Positions 29,839-38,303 of a stretch of 64,000 nt of DNA are shown here, piece after piece; within the stretch, counting starts at the first letter, position 1; each line of letters begins with the position of its first letter. Where the stretch lies: NCBI RefSeq assembly GCF_001436315.1, contig NZ_AYZA01000016.1, positions 62,001 through 126,000 on the forward strand, in the 5' to 3' direction. The DNA is from Ligilactobacillus aviarius subsp. aviarius DSM 20655 (GTDB taxonomy: Bacteria; Bacillota; Bacilli; Lactobacillales; Lactobacillaceae). The notes beneath the pieces were generated by a model, which was given only the letters and a program-made list of their open reading frames with translations, did no database searches and was not told where the DNA came from. The position numbers were made by a program, and so were the translations under genes.

Positions 29839-31185
29839 TTATTTGCCCTTAATAACTTCACGCCGTGGGTTCTTTGGCTTTTGAGCAGGGATGATTGTTC
29901 CGTCTTTTTCAAGACCTTTGATTTGATCTTCAGTGTAACCTAAGTCACTTAAGATTTCGTTGTTGTTTTCACCCAAATCAGGGGCGCGCTTGTAATCTGG
30001 CTTGTAGTTTGACATCGTGAATGGCATTCCCAATGTCTTGAACTTGCCGCGGTTACCACCTTGGTCGATCGTAACGATCGTTCCGTCTTCGTTCAATTCA
30101 GGATCATTTTCCAATTCATACCAGTCAAGAATTGGACCAACTGGAATGCCGGCTGCACCTAACTTTTCAGTTAATTCATACTTGTCGTATTGCTTTGTGT
30201 ATGATTCGATCAATGGATAAATTTCCTTCTTGTGTAATTGACGGTGTTGCCAATCCTTGAAGCGTTCATCCTTGATCCATTCTGGGTGACCCATTGTGTT
30301 GGCAATTGCTTCCCAACTCTTGTTTGAGTTTTGGATAACAATGTAAACGTAAGCGTTTGGATCAGTTTCCCAACCTTTAGCCTTGTACGTCCAGCCGATA
30401 ACTTCGCCACCTTCTGTGTTTTCAGCACGTGGAATAGCTTTGCCCCACTTGAAGTCTGGGTAAACAGCGTAGTGCGGCAATGCTCCTAAATTATCAAGCA
30501 TGACTTGGTCACGCAACTTGATTCGGCAAAGATCCATAACGGCGTTTTGCATTGATTGGTATACATAAACGCCTTCGCCAGTGTGTTCACGTTGGAACAA
30601 TGCGGCTAAAATCCCAATCGTAATGTGCATTCCTGAGTTGGTATCACCCAAAGCTCCGGCTGACTGCGTTGGCACATTAAAGTCGCCTTCGTTCCATCCA
30701 GTTGTTGAAGCAGCCCCACCGGCTGATTGAGCAACCGGTTCGTAAGCCTTAACGTTTTCAAACCGTGATCCTTGATTGAATCCCTTTAATGAAGCCATAA
30801 TCAACCGCGGATTCATCTTGTGAACGTCATCCCAACCGAAACCAGCTCTTTCAGCAGCCCCTGGTTTAACGTTTTCGATGAAGACATCGGCCTTCTTCAA
30901 AAGGTCTTCCATGATCTTGTGACCTTCATCGGTTTTAATATTCAAGGTCAATGATTTCTTGTTAGCATTTAATTGCAAGAAGTACATTCCCCATGAATCC
31001 TTAATATCCAATAATTGGTTCCGGGTTGGATCCCCACCGATATCTGGCCGTTCGATCTTAATAACATCAGCCCCTAACCAGGCTAATAATTGCGTACATG
31101 ATGGGCCTGATTGAACCTGAGTCCAGTCAACAACTTTAATTCCTTTTAATGGTGCGTATTCTGATGTTTTCTTTTCTTCAGTCAT
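29839..31185 (-). CDS. frc: Formyl-CoA:oxalate CoA-transferase
   Basis: A 448-residue class III CoA-transferase that moves CoA from formyl-CoA to oxalate. The catalytic Asp is D181 in QSAGALGDTNSGMH, equivalent to D169 of the Oxalobacter formigenes enzyme. VVDWTQVQSGPSCTQLLAWLGADVIKIE-type N-terminal residues and the loop TEGGEVIGW fit the family and length. It is directly downstream of oxc (21 bases), forming the two-gene oxalate catabolic operon: oxalate becomes oxalyl-CoA, then formyl-CoA and CO2, consuming a proton. Homologues are known in Lactobacillus acidophilus, L. gasseri and L. reuteri. The ATG is preceded by AAGAGGAATTAAA. Confidence 0.95.
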   Translation of the reverse strand: MTEEKKTSEYAPLKGIKVVDWTQVQSGPSCTQLLAWLGADVIKIERPDIGGDPTRNQLLDIKDSWGMYFLQLNANKKSLTLNIKTDEGHKIMEDLLKKADVFIENVKPGAAERAGFGWDDVHKMNPRLIMASLKGFNQGSRFENVKAYEPVAQSAGGAASTTGWNEGDFNVPTQSAGALGDTNSGMHITIGILAALFQREHTGEGVYVYQSMQNAVMDLCRIKLRDQVMLDNLGALPHYAVYPDFKWGKAIPRAENTEGGEVIGWTYKAKGWETDPNAYVYIVIQNSNKSWEAIANTMGHPEWIKDERFKDWQHRQLHKKEIYPLIESYTKQYDKYELTEKLGAAGIPVGPILDWYELENDPELNEDGTIVTIDQGGNRGKFKTLGMPFTMSNYKPDYKRAPDLGENNNEILSDLGYTEDQIKGLEKDGTIIPAQKPKNPRREVIKGK

Positions 31186-31206
31186 TTTAATTCCTCTTTT
31201 CGCTTT

Positions 31207-32889
31207 TTAATGTTTGATTCCTAACTTTGGATTCAAATTGCCAATGTGACCTGATTCTTTTCCTAAAGCAGGATCAATAACGGCATTGATAATTGCCGGT
31301 TTGCCAGCATCAAATGCTTCATTCAAGGCTTTATCTAATTCTTCAGGGGTCGTTACGTTGTATGCTAACCCGCCAAAGGCTTCAGCCAATTTGTCGTACC
31401 GCCCTTTGGCATCCAACGTGATTGGAGCCGGATCACTGCCTGCGGGATCCTTTTCAGCACCGTTGTAGATTCCGCCGTTGTTGAAGACCACGATCGTAAT
31501 TGGAAGATGCAACCGGCAAATCGTTTCAATTTCCATGCCATCAAAACCAAATGCGCTATCGCCTTCAACGCAAACAACTTTCTTGCCCGTTTCAATAGCC
31601 GTTCCAATGGCGTATCCTAAGCCGACACCCATGACACCCCAGGTACCAGTATCAAGCCGGTGACGCGGTTTAAAGATGTCGATGACGTTCCGCCCAATAT
31701 CAAGGGTATTCGCTCCTTCGCTTACAAGGTAAGTATCGGGGTTCTTCTTGATCAACTCTTTAATTGGAGCAAGGGCACCATAGTATCCCATTGGTGACCG
31801 CGGCGTTGTTAACCGCTTTTGCATTTTTGCAAAGTTTTCGTCTTTCTTCGCCTTCAATGCATCCAGCCAATCTTGTGAAGCCTTGATTCCAGCTTTCTTA
31901 ACTGCGGGTGTTAATTCATTGAAGACGGACTTCATATCACCGACTAACGGAGCAGCAATCTTCTTGTTTGAGTCAATTTCATTTGCATCAACATCAATTT
32001 GAATCAATTTAGCATCCGAATTGAACTTTTCACCGTGTGAAAGCATCCAATTCAACCGGGCACCAACCAACATGATCGCATCAGCATCGCTAAATGAAAG
32101 CGACCGAGCAGCAGCAACACATGATTCATGGTCATCCGGCAATAAGCCCTTCGCCATTGACATCGGTAAGTATGGGATCTTGGTTGTTTCAATGAAATCG
32201 CGGACTTCATTTTCAGCATGGGCAATTGAAGCGCCCTTGCCAAGAATGATCAATGGTTTCTTGGCATTCTTCAAAACTTCAACTGCCTTGTCAACGGCTT
32301 CAACTGAAGGCCGTTGTTGCGGTGCCGGATCGTCTTCTTTGATCAACGTGCTTTCAGGATCAATGTTTTCATCCAACAAAGCCCCGATCGTATCAGCTGG
32401 CAAATCAAGGTAAACCCCACCAGGACGGCCTGAAACTGCTGATCGAATTGCCCGAGCAACTGCTAAGCCCATATCTTCTGGACGATCGACCCGATATGCA
32501 GCCTTACAGAACGGCTTTGCGATGTTATATTGATCCAAGCCTTCATAATCGCCACGGTTCAAATCAATGATGTGACGTTCGGATGAGCCCGAAATCATAA
32601 TTACCGGGAAGCAATTCTTCGTTGCTTCGCCTAATGCAACCAATCCATTTAAAAATCCGGGAGCTGAAACCGTCAATGCTAAGCCCGGTTTCCCCGTTAA
32701 AAATCCAGAAGCCGCAGCTGCATTTACCGCCGAATCTTCACGCCGGAAGCCAAAATACCGCATCCCGCTACGTTGCATCATCCGTGCTAAATCAGTTACT
32801 GGAATTCCAACAACACCATAAACATTTTTTAAGTCGTTTTTCTTCAGTGCTTCAATTAATAATTCTGCACCTGTAACTTGTTCACTCAT
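31207..32889 (-). CDS. oxc: Oxalyl-CoA decarboxylase
   Basis: A 560-residue thiamine diphosphate enzyme that decarboxylates oxalyl-CoA to formyl-CoA. The ThDP-binding motif starts at GDSAFGFDGME and ends at VVFNNGGIYNG. The cofactor-activating Glu is E51 in FRREDSAVNAAAASG. The three-domain order (Pyr, central, PP) is complete. With frc it forms a catabolic and acid-protective module: each oxalate consumed removes one proton, and exchange for formate would add to the proton motive force. The ATG follows GGAGGAAAC. The leader upstream contains three stacked dyads and a cre-like site, which suggests several layers of control. Confidence 0.96.
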   Translation of the reverse strand: MSEQVTGAELLIEALKKNDLKNVYGVVGIPVTDLARMMQRSGMRYFGFRREDSAVNAAAASGFLTGKPGLALTVSAPGFLNGLVALGEATKNCFPVIMISGSSERHIIDLNRGDYEGLDQYNIAKPFCKAAYRVDRPEDMGLAVARAIRSAVSGRPGGVYLDLPADTIGALLDENIDPESTLIKEDDPAPQQRPSVEAVDKAVEVLKNAKKPLIILGKGASIAHAENEVRDFIETTKIPYLPMSMAKGLLPDDHESCVAAARSLSFSDADAIMLVGARLNWMLSHGEKFNSDAKLIQIDVDANEIDSNKKIAAPLVGDMKSVFNELTPAVKKAGIKASQDWLDALKAKKDENFAKMQKRLTTPRSPMGYYGALAPIKELIKKNPDTYLVSEGANTLDIGRNVIDIFKPRHRLDTGTWGVMGVGLGYAIGTAIETGKKVVCVEGDSAFGFDGMEIETICRLHLPITIVVFNNGGIYNGAEKDPAGSDPAPITLDAKGRYDKLAEAFGGLAYNVTTPEELDKALNEAFDAGKPAIINAVIDPALGKESGHIGNLNPKLGIKH

Positions 32890-33043
32890 TCATGTTTCCT
32901 CCAATCTGTTGATTTCCTTGATGAATAATCATTTATCATCAAAGCCCCCTTTCAAGCGGGCTATTGAAGAGCAACTTACGTTAGTTTTCCAATAACTCTC
33001 TTCAACTTTTAATATAGTTCCGTTGTCTTTAAAGCGTTCACAA
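32890..33043 (-). promoter_or_regulatory. oxc leader with three dyads and a cre-like site
   Basis: Reading the minus strand toward oxc: a cre-like site (plus TTTAAAGCGTTCACAA, 33028-33043, one mismatch), a -10-like TATATT near 33012, then TTGAAGAG...CTCTTCAA (32964-33005), AGCCCGCT-TGAA-AGGGGGCT (about 32943-32962), and TTGATGA...TCATCAA (about 32918-32942). None is followed by a clear T-run. They could be operators for a regulator that senses oxalate or formate, or an RNA leader. Confidence 0.5.
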
Positions 33044-33094
33044 AAACACTTGAAAAATTTTGAATTTTCCTTAAAAACACTGATATTAACCGAT

Positions 33095-33301
33095 TAAACG
33101 TGATTGCAAAGAATCTTTGTTTGAAACCCCTTTCGAAAAATCATAGGCTTGAAGTGGTTGGTCATTTGGGAGTTTGACTAACCACCTCAATTTCGCTTTA
33201 CACAGGTATACGAATTCCCATCCTATTAGTTGGAATACGTCCTTCGTATTCGAGGCTTATTTTGTTTCGGCCTTACTATCAGTTGATAGTAAGGTTTTTT
33301 T
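33095..33301 (+). ncRNA. Candidate small RNA with own terminator
   Basis: No open reading frame fits, but the plus strand shows a chain of hairpins that ends in a perfect Rho-independent terminator: CCTTACTATC-AGTT-GATAGTAAGG plus seven T (33271-33301). Upstream are TTGAAGTGGTTGGTC / GACTAACCACCTCAA (33149-33190, one mismatch and one G-T pair) and GAATACG-TCCTT-CGTATTC (33233-33251). A weak promoter, TTGAAT with GATATT 16 bases on, would start near 33095. The next gene has its own -10 after the terminator, so this is more likely a free RNA than its leader. I recognise no known family; no T-box motif is present. Confidence 0.5.
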
Positions 33302-33445
33302 GATTTTAATTATCCAAATATAAAAAGTTCATAAAATTAACCGAAAATTCATAGATTAAAACTCGGTTGCAAATGTTTCATTTCGACTACATTAGTAAAC
33401 TTTTATCTAAGTTACTCCTATAATAAAGACCAAGGAGGTAATCGC

Positions 33446-34201
33446 ATGCATATTGGATTACTTATTTTGTGCGGTTTTCTAATTGGCTTTATCTTAATCT
33501 TTCTTGGAATGGGAGCCGCGCTTTACATTGGATGTCTCATCACAATTTTTCATCTCAGCGCCAAAACGGCAGCCGCAAGTGCGCTCGTCGTTACGCTTCC
33601 TGCCTTGATCATTGGGACCCTGATCAACCACCGAACCCATACGATTGATTATCGTCGCGGAAATTTTCTTTTGAAGTGGGCGTTATTGGGAACGATCGGT
33701 GGAAGTTTGATCGTTCCATTTACCAATCATGATCTTTATCAACTGATCATTAGTGTTATTTTAATTATTCTGGCATCCACAATTTTATGGAACTCAATTT
33801 CACACTCTCGTAAAAAGAAATCTTCAAAATTAACTGCAAAATATTTTCCTCCATTTGCCAGCATCATTAGCGGTGTCATGGTCGGATTAGCTGGAATGTC
33901 GGGCGGCGGTCCATTAGTTGCCGGAATGCTGCTGCTTGATGCTCCGGTTACGCAAGCAGCTGCGACGTCTTCATACATCCGAATTTGGACGACTCTTTTA
34001 GGAGTAGGGCTTCACTGGCATACAATGACCATTGCTTGGCATCCGGTTCTTTTCATGGCCCTTGGAACAGCCCTCGGAGCTGCATGTGCGCCATTAATGA
34101 TGCGGCTGATCGGTCAGCGCAACCGGAATTTTATTTCCCGAGTAATGAAGCCATTGATTGCGATTATTCTTTTATATATGGGAGTTAAACCGTTTATTTA
34201 A
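33446..34201 (+). CDS. TauE/SafE (TSUP) family permease 1
   Basis: A 251-residue membrane protein of the TSUP family, with about eight hydrophobic segments. Members export or import sulfite, sulfoacetate, taurine breakdown products or other organic anions. The first half contains GMGAALYIG and AAASALVVTLPA, the second GLAGMSGGGPLVAGMLLL and AAATSSYIRIW, the usual internal duplication. The ATG follows AAGGAGGTAATCGC, and a TATAAT lies at 33419-33424. A second TSUP gene follows 86 bases later; the pair may form a heteromer or two transporters. Substrate unknown; closeness to oxc-frc makes an organic acid such as formate or oxalate conceivable, without direct support. Confidence 0.85.
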   Translation: MHIGLLILCGFLIGFILIFLGMGAALYIGCLITIFHLSAKTAAASALVVTLPALIIGTLINHRTHTIDYRRGNFLLKWALLGTIGGSLIVPFTNHDLYQLIISVILIILASTILWNSISHSRKKKSSKLTAKYFPPFASIISGVMVGLAGMSGGGPLVAGMLLLDAPVTQAAATSSYIRIWTTLLGVGLHWHTMTIAWHPVLFMALGTALGAACAPLMMRLIGQRNRNFISRVMKPLIAIILLYMGVKPFI

Positions 34202-34287
34202 AAATAATGAATTTTTTGTCATAATTCGCACAAGCTATTTTCGGAGTGCTAAACTAAAACCATAAATATTTTGAGGAGCAACGAATC

Positions 34288-35190
34288 GTGGTAAAAATAA
34301 TTATTGGAATTTTAATTTTATGTATTCTTTACCTGGCCTTGGTCATCATTCGGCAGGTCAAACGAAATCATGAGCAGTTTAATTTGAAGGATAATCTTTT
34401 AGGGATGGGGATCGCTGGAATTGCCGATTTTGGCGATACGCTTGGAATTGGGAGTTTCATCACAACAACAACGATGTTTCAGATGACCCATTATTTAAAA
34501 GATGAACGGGATTTACCCGGCACATTGAACATTGCTCACGGAATTCCAACAATTGTTGAAGCCCTCTTTTTTGTAACAGCTGTTCCGGTTCAACCATTGA
34601 CCTTGATCTCAATGGTGCTTGCAGCGGTAATTGGGGCAACGATTGGCAGTTTCCTGGTTGTCAAAATGAGTTCCGTGATCGTTCAACGGTTTATGGCCGT
34701 TGCCCTAGTAATCACCTCATTATTGATGGTTGCAAATAAGATGGGATGGATCAACATTTTGGCTGTCGGAAATAATGCGGATGGATTACATGGTTGGGCC
34801 CTTGTGATTGGGGTAATCGGAAATTTCATTCTTGGCGGATTGATGGCTGCCGGCGTTGGGCTGTATGCTCCATGTATGGTAATGATCTACTTGCTTGGGC
34901 TAAAACCGATCGCAGCATTTCCAATCATGATGCTTTCATGTGCATTACTGATGCCGTTCACAAGCTTTAGTTTCGTTAAGAGCGATCGCTTCTCAACGCG
35001 GGGGATCTTTGGATTTGTTATCGGTGGGGTGATTGGCGTTATCATTGCTGCAACCCTTGTTAAATCAATGTCGTTTACCGTTCTTAGTTGGTTGATCGTC
35101 ATTGTAAGTATCCTCACTGCCATTTCATTATGGAGCAGTTCAATTCGAGCAAAAAAAGAATCAAATTATGATCAAGAAAAAGTTGAATAA
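34288..35190 (+). CDS. TauE/SafE (TSUP) family permease 2
   Basis: A 300-residue membrane protein of the TSUP family, longer than and only distantly similar to its neighbour. Characteristic pieces are GMGIAGIADFGDTLGIGSF in the first half and GLMAAGVGLYAPCMVMIYLLG in the second. It starts with GTG at 34288, nine bases after GAGGAG; no ATG is available before the first membrane segment. It probably shares the transcript of TSUP gene 1 and ends at the terminator at 35196. Substrate unknown. Confidence 0.83.
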   Translation: MVKIIIGILILCILYLALVIIRQVKRNHEQFNLKDNLLGMGIAGIADFGDTLGIGSFITTTTMFQMTHYLKDERDLPGTLNIAHGIPTIVEALFFVTAVPVQPLTLISMVLAAVIGATIGSFLVVKMSSVIVQRFMAVALVITSLLMVANKMGWINILAVGNNADGLHGWALVIGVIGNFILGGLMAAGVGLYAPCMVMIYLLGLKPIAAFPIMMLSCALLMPFTSFSFVKSDRFSTRGIFGFVIGGVIGVIIAATLVKSMSFTVLSWLIVIVSILTAISLWSSSIRAKKESNYDQEKVE

Positions 35191-35195
35191 TGACT

Positions 35196-35229
35196 AATAA
35201 AGCGGACGTCGTAAAACGTCCGCTTTATT
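35196..35229. terminator. Bidirectional terminator
   Basis: AATAAAGCGGACG and CGTCCGCTTTATT pair around TCGTAAAA. It lies between the TSUP genes and the convergent gene at 35231. Confidence 0.85.
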
Positions 35230-35230
35230 G

Positions 35231-35665
35231 TTATTCGTCGTCCGGATCAAACTTATGAGCTTCAACAAGGATTTTCTTGGCCTTTTCAAGGTAATCTTTT
35301 TCAGCTAAAAATGCTTTGACTTCGTAGCCTTCTGACCCTTTCAACTCTTCAAGCTTTTTATCCAGTTCTGCAAACTCTTCACGAAGATGACCGATCACAC
35401 CTTCTTCGTCTTCAACGTAAACATAATGGTTTTCAGTTGAATCTTTATGCCCTTCATCTTCGTGAACCATGATCTTGATTTCGTCCTTGTCGACTTTGAC
35501 TGCGTGTTTCAAAATCGATTTGATGTCCTTGATCGTTTCATGCTGCGCTGTCCGATGCTTCTTTTCATCAACCCCATCTTCAATCTTGGTGAGGTGGTTT
35601 TCAGCATCCATGATCTTCTTTGAAATCCGACCTAACGCTTTTAATTGTCTCTTTGCATAATCCAT
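35231..35665 (-). CDS. Uncharacterised charged, helical protein
   Basis: A 144-residue cytoplasmic protein that I do not recognise. It is very rich in Lys, Glu and Asp, without cysteine, and predicted by eye to be mostly helical, with two coiled-coil-like stretches (residues about 1-55 and 88-140) around a short strand-like centre (YVYVEDEEGVIG). It has no signal peptide or membrane segment. The ATG follows AAGGAGAGATCATT. Its upstream region shares a 17-base motif with the 45-residue gene at 44117, another small charged protein; a common stress regulator is possible. A real gene is supported by ribosome binding site, codon use and terminators on both sides. Confidence 0.7.
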   Translation of the reverse strand: MDYAKRQLKALGRISKKIMDAENHLTKIEDGVDEKKHRTAQHETIKDIKSILKHAVKVDKDEIKIMVHEDEGHKDSTENHYVYVEDEEGVIGHLREEFAELDKKLEELKGSEGYEVKAFLAEKDYLEKAKKILVEAHKFDPDDE

Positions 35666-35719
35666 AATGATCTCTCCTTACTTTTTATTTTGAGGACCTT
35701 GAACCCTCTATCCATAAAG

Positions 35720-35736
35720 TAAGGCGATTGTCAGCT
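35720..35736 (-). promoter_or_regulatory. Shared upstream motif, copy 1
   Basis: Minus-strand AGCTGACAATCGCCTTA, followed 13 bases later by GAGGGT. A near copy, AGCTGACAATTGCGTTA with GAGGGT close behind, lies upstream of the gene at 44117. It may be a promoter element or regulator site. Confidence 0.4.
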
Positions 35737-35777
35737 AACATATAGCAAAAGCCCCGAAATGCCCAGTTTTTGTGCAT

Positions 35778-35809
35778 AAAAAATATCGCAGCCAACCTGC
35801 GATATTTTT
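35778..35809 (-). terminator. Terminator of the LPQTG protein gene
   Basis: AAATATCGCAG and CTGCGATATTT pair around GTTGG on the minus strand, followed by TTTATG. It starts right after the stop codon. Confidence 0.85.
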
Positions 35810-35810
35810 C

Positions 35811-38003
35811 CTAATTGTGTCGATGCTTACTAATTTCAATTCCAACTACGCCGCCGACCATAATTAGACCAACAATCGATAACACATCCATGAACTCTTC
35901 TTCTTCTCCCGTTTGAGGTAAAATCTTCCCATTCTTTTTCACCTCTGATGAACTTGATGATTTAACCGCTGCTTTTTGAAAAGCTGGCACGTTCGAAGAA
36001 GATGGTTGGTTTGATCGACTACTTAAAGCACTTCTATTTTCATTCAAATTATCGTTATTAACCACGGTCGAAACCATTGCCGGCTTGAATGATCGATCAT
36101 CTGTTCCACTAGGTGCTGAACTCGAATTTAAGCCATGATCGTCGTTCTCACTATTTGAGGTTTCATTCGGCTTGCTTACGACCACAATTGATGAACTTAC
36201 CGTTGGGACATTTTCCGTTTTTGATACCAACGTTGCTTTGGAACTCATTGTCCATCGCGAACTTGAACCTTGTTCAGGCACTGGAACGCCAATTGTACTT
36301 GATACTAAGGTCGTTTTTTGACTGCTTACTTCAACCGGAACTTCACTGCTTTCAATGCTTGGCTTAGCACTTGGTATTGAAAAATGACTTTGTTTAGATG
36401 ACGTTTCAATTGAATTCCTCAGTCCTGATGATTTTTGCGAAAGGCTTAAATTCGATGATGAATTCTTCGACCATCCAGGTACCCCACGATGGCTCTTACT
36501 TCCGTTCTTCTTGATCGAGCTTGTCGAAATTACCAGACTATTGCTTGAGGAGCTTTGTTTGCTCCTTAAAGCCTTACTTGACGAGCCTTTAATACTTGAA
36601 CTTTGTTTACTTGAAACGCTATTTAAGCTTGATGAGCTCTTAACGCTTGAACTTTTCTTGCTACTGCTTGAAGCCGTCACACTTGAGCTTGACTTCTTTG
36701 ATGATGAACTGCTCTTCTTGCTGCTTGATGAAGCTTTGATTGAACTTGATTTCTTGCTTGATGAACTCTTCTTACTGCTGCTTGAAATCTTACTTGACGA
36801 ACTCTTAAGCGGCTGATTTTCTGCTGTAACTTTTACTGAAATAGCGTTTGACGAACTGTCATTAATTGTAAACTGAATTGGTTTTGAATTAATCTGATAA
36901 CCTTGAGGTGCTTTAACCTCAACAAATTGATAATTGCCGTCTTTCAAGTTCTTAACGATCAGATTACCGTTTGAATCCGTTGTTAAATTCGATTGTAATA
37001 TTTTCCCTGATTGACTTTCCAAATCAAAAACTGCTCCAGCCAATGATTTTTTGGTAATTGCATCAACCTTATGTAATTCAACTGATCCGTTATAACCAAC
37101 TTCGGTTCCAGAGCCGCCATGCCGAACAAACGCTGTTGTATGCGCAGAACTGCCACCGTTCCAATTCATAATTCCAACGTTTTTCCATTCGGTTGTCGCT
37201 GAATTTGAAACATTTTTACTAAGACTGACCTTGTATTCAATATAAATTGGTGTATTAATATCTCCAAGATCAATTGTCATTGACCCATCGGCGTTCATCG
37301 TAATTTTAGGCGATAATTTCTTCCCCAATTTGTTTGAAGAATTAACCTGATAAACCTCAACTGAATCCGAAATAATTGTTTGCCCCTTTTGCGGCTTATC
37401 GGTAAATGATACTCCCGTTAACTTTTTCCCTGCAGGATTTAACACAACGTTCCAATATAACTGAGTTAGGTTGCCTTTTGAATCTAAAGTTTTATTATCA
37501 ACCCAGCCGCCTTTATTGATCATCCATGAATTAACGTTTGTTTTAGGGACTGTTTTCCCTTGACCATAAAATGTTAATGTTCCATGACGATCATACCGGA
37601 ATGTTGATGGAACATTTGTAAATGCAATCGTTCCGGTTGATGAACCAGCTTTAATTGTTGCACGTCCAACAACTTGTCCTTGACTGTCCGTAATATTAAA
37701 CGCTTCCGTACTGCGAACGCGAATATTGGATGGTAATGTAAATTGAGCTGTATCACCCGATTTGATGATCACTGAATCAGGAATCGACCAATTATATTTC
37801 ACCTGATAGTAGTTATACTCGTTTAACCCTTGAGTATCCGAAACCGTCTTTCCGCTACTATCCGTAATGATTGCCTGATCCCCATTCAGACCATTTACCT
37901 GAATTGTTGCCGCTGATACTGATGACTTAAAAAAGAAAGGAATACTCATAATCATTAGTACCATGATAAACACTCGTAAAAAACGTTGAACTATCTTACC
38001 CAT
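35811..38003 (-). CDS. LPQTG-anchored, serine-rich surface adhesin
   Basis: A 730-residue cell-wall protein. Order: signal peptide to about residue 32 (ending SVSAA), two immunoglobulin-like, collagen-adhesin-type domains at about 33-300 (including VYQVNSSNKLGKKLS and WKNVGIMNWNGG), an SpaA/CnaB prealbumin-like domain at about 307-392 (VELHKVDAITKKSLAGAVFD with KAPQGY), a Ser/Lys repeat of SSSKKSS units at about 400-505, a less regular Ser/Thr-rich stalk to about 690, LPQTG with an acidic tail, a membrane helix and KHRHN. Sortase A should anchor it to peptidoglycan. The start MGKIVQ follows GAGAGG by nine bases; an earlier ATG abuts that site. It lies alone between terminators. Ligand unknown; collagen or mucus are typical for such domains. 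The stalk resembles serine-rich proteins that are O-glycosylated. Confidence 0.9.
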   Translation of the reverse strand: MGKIVQRFLRVFIMVLMIMSIPFFFKSSVSAATIQVNGLNGDQAIITDSSGKTVSDTQGLNEYNYYQVKYNWSIPDSVIIKSGDTAQFTLPSNIRVRSTEAFNITDSQGQVVGRATIKAGSSTGTIAFTNVPSTFRYDRHGTLTFYGQGKTVPKTNVNSWMINKGGWVDNKTLDSKGNLTQLYWNVVLNPAGKKLTGVSFTDKPQKGQTIISDSVEVYQVNSSNKLGKKLSPKITMNADGSMTIDLGDINTPIYIEYKVSLSKNVSNSATTEWKNVGIMNWNGGSSAHTTAFVRHGGSGTEVGYNGSVELHKVDAITKKSLAGAVFDLESQSGKILQSNLTTDSNGNLIVKNLKDGNYQFVEVKAPQGYQINSKPIQFTINDSSSNAISVKVTAENQPLKSSSSKISSSSKKSSSSKKSSSIKASSSSKKSSSSSKKSSSSVTASSSSKKSSSVKSSSSLNSVSSKQSSSIKGSSSKALRSKQSSSSNSLVISTSSIKKNGSKSHRGVPGWSKNSSSNLSLSQKSSGLRNSIETSSKQSHFSIPSAKPSIESSEVPVEVSSQKTTLVSSTIGVPVPEQGSSSRWTMSSKATLVSKTENVPTVSSSIVVVSKPNETSNSENDDHGLNSSSAPSGTDDRSFKPAMVSTVVNNDNLNENRSALSSRSNQPSSSNVPAFQKAAVKSSSSSEVKKNGKILPQTGEEEEFMDVLSIVGLIMVGGVVGIEISKHRHN
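36500..36806 (-). repeat. Degenerate SSSKK-coding repeat
   Basis: About 100 codons that encode Ser runs broken by Lys pairs inside the adhesin gene. The units vary in length (SSSSKKSSS, SSSIKASS, SSVTASSS), so copy number is likely to change by slippage. The low-complexity DNA also produces a long Leu-rich open frame on the other strand, which is not a gene. Confidence 0.85.
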
Positions 38004-38235
38004 AAAGATCATCCTCTCACTTTAAATTAGTTTAACGTTTTCTCACTTATCCCATTTTTGACCCCACAATTGAGATATTTTAATACATAGCTTTATAAAA
38101 TGTTATCTTTTGCTTTAAATCTTATAAATTAACCTTAATTTTTTGCAAAGCATTTTTAATCATTACTAATAAAAGCCGGTATCATCGGAATCTAAATTCA
38201 TGAAAAAGGTTAATTTTTTATTAAGAACTTAAGAA
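38004..38235. other. Intergenic region between adhesin and purB terminator
   Basis: AT-rich leader of the adhesin gene. No gene, known operator or convincing promoter could be identified; a weak TAAACT -10-like sequence lies near the adhesin start. Confidence 0.4.
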
Positions 38236-38287
38236 ATAAAAAATCACCGAAGAAGCTCTCCTTTTTTAACCGAACTTCTTCGATGAC
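38236..38287 (-). terminator. Terminator after purB
   Basis: TCATCGAAGAAG and CTTCTTCGGTGA pair on the minus strand, followed by six T. The loop is long (about 18 bases). It closes the purA-purB unit. Confidence 0.75.
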
Positions 38288-38303
38288 TTTCAACTAAATT
38301 CAA

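Noticed and set aside
33095-33301. 6S RNA or T-box at the candidate RNA
   Set aside because: No long closing stem between the two ends and no T-box core were found; it is left as unknown.
36500-36806. CRISPR or minisatellite array
   Set aside because: Repeat is protein-coding Ser/Lys codons inside an intact gene, without spacers; no cas gene in the window.
36511-36816. 101-codon Leu/Glu-rich frame on the plus strand
   Set aside because: It is the complement of the Ser/Lys repeat of the LPQTG gene; low complexity, no ribosome binding site.
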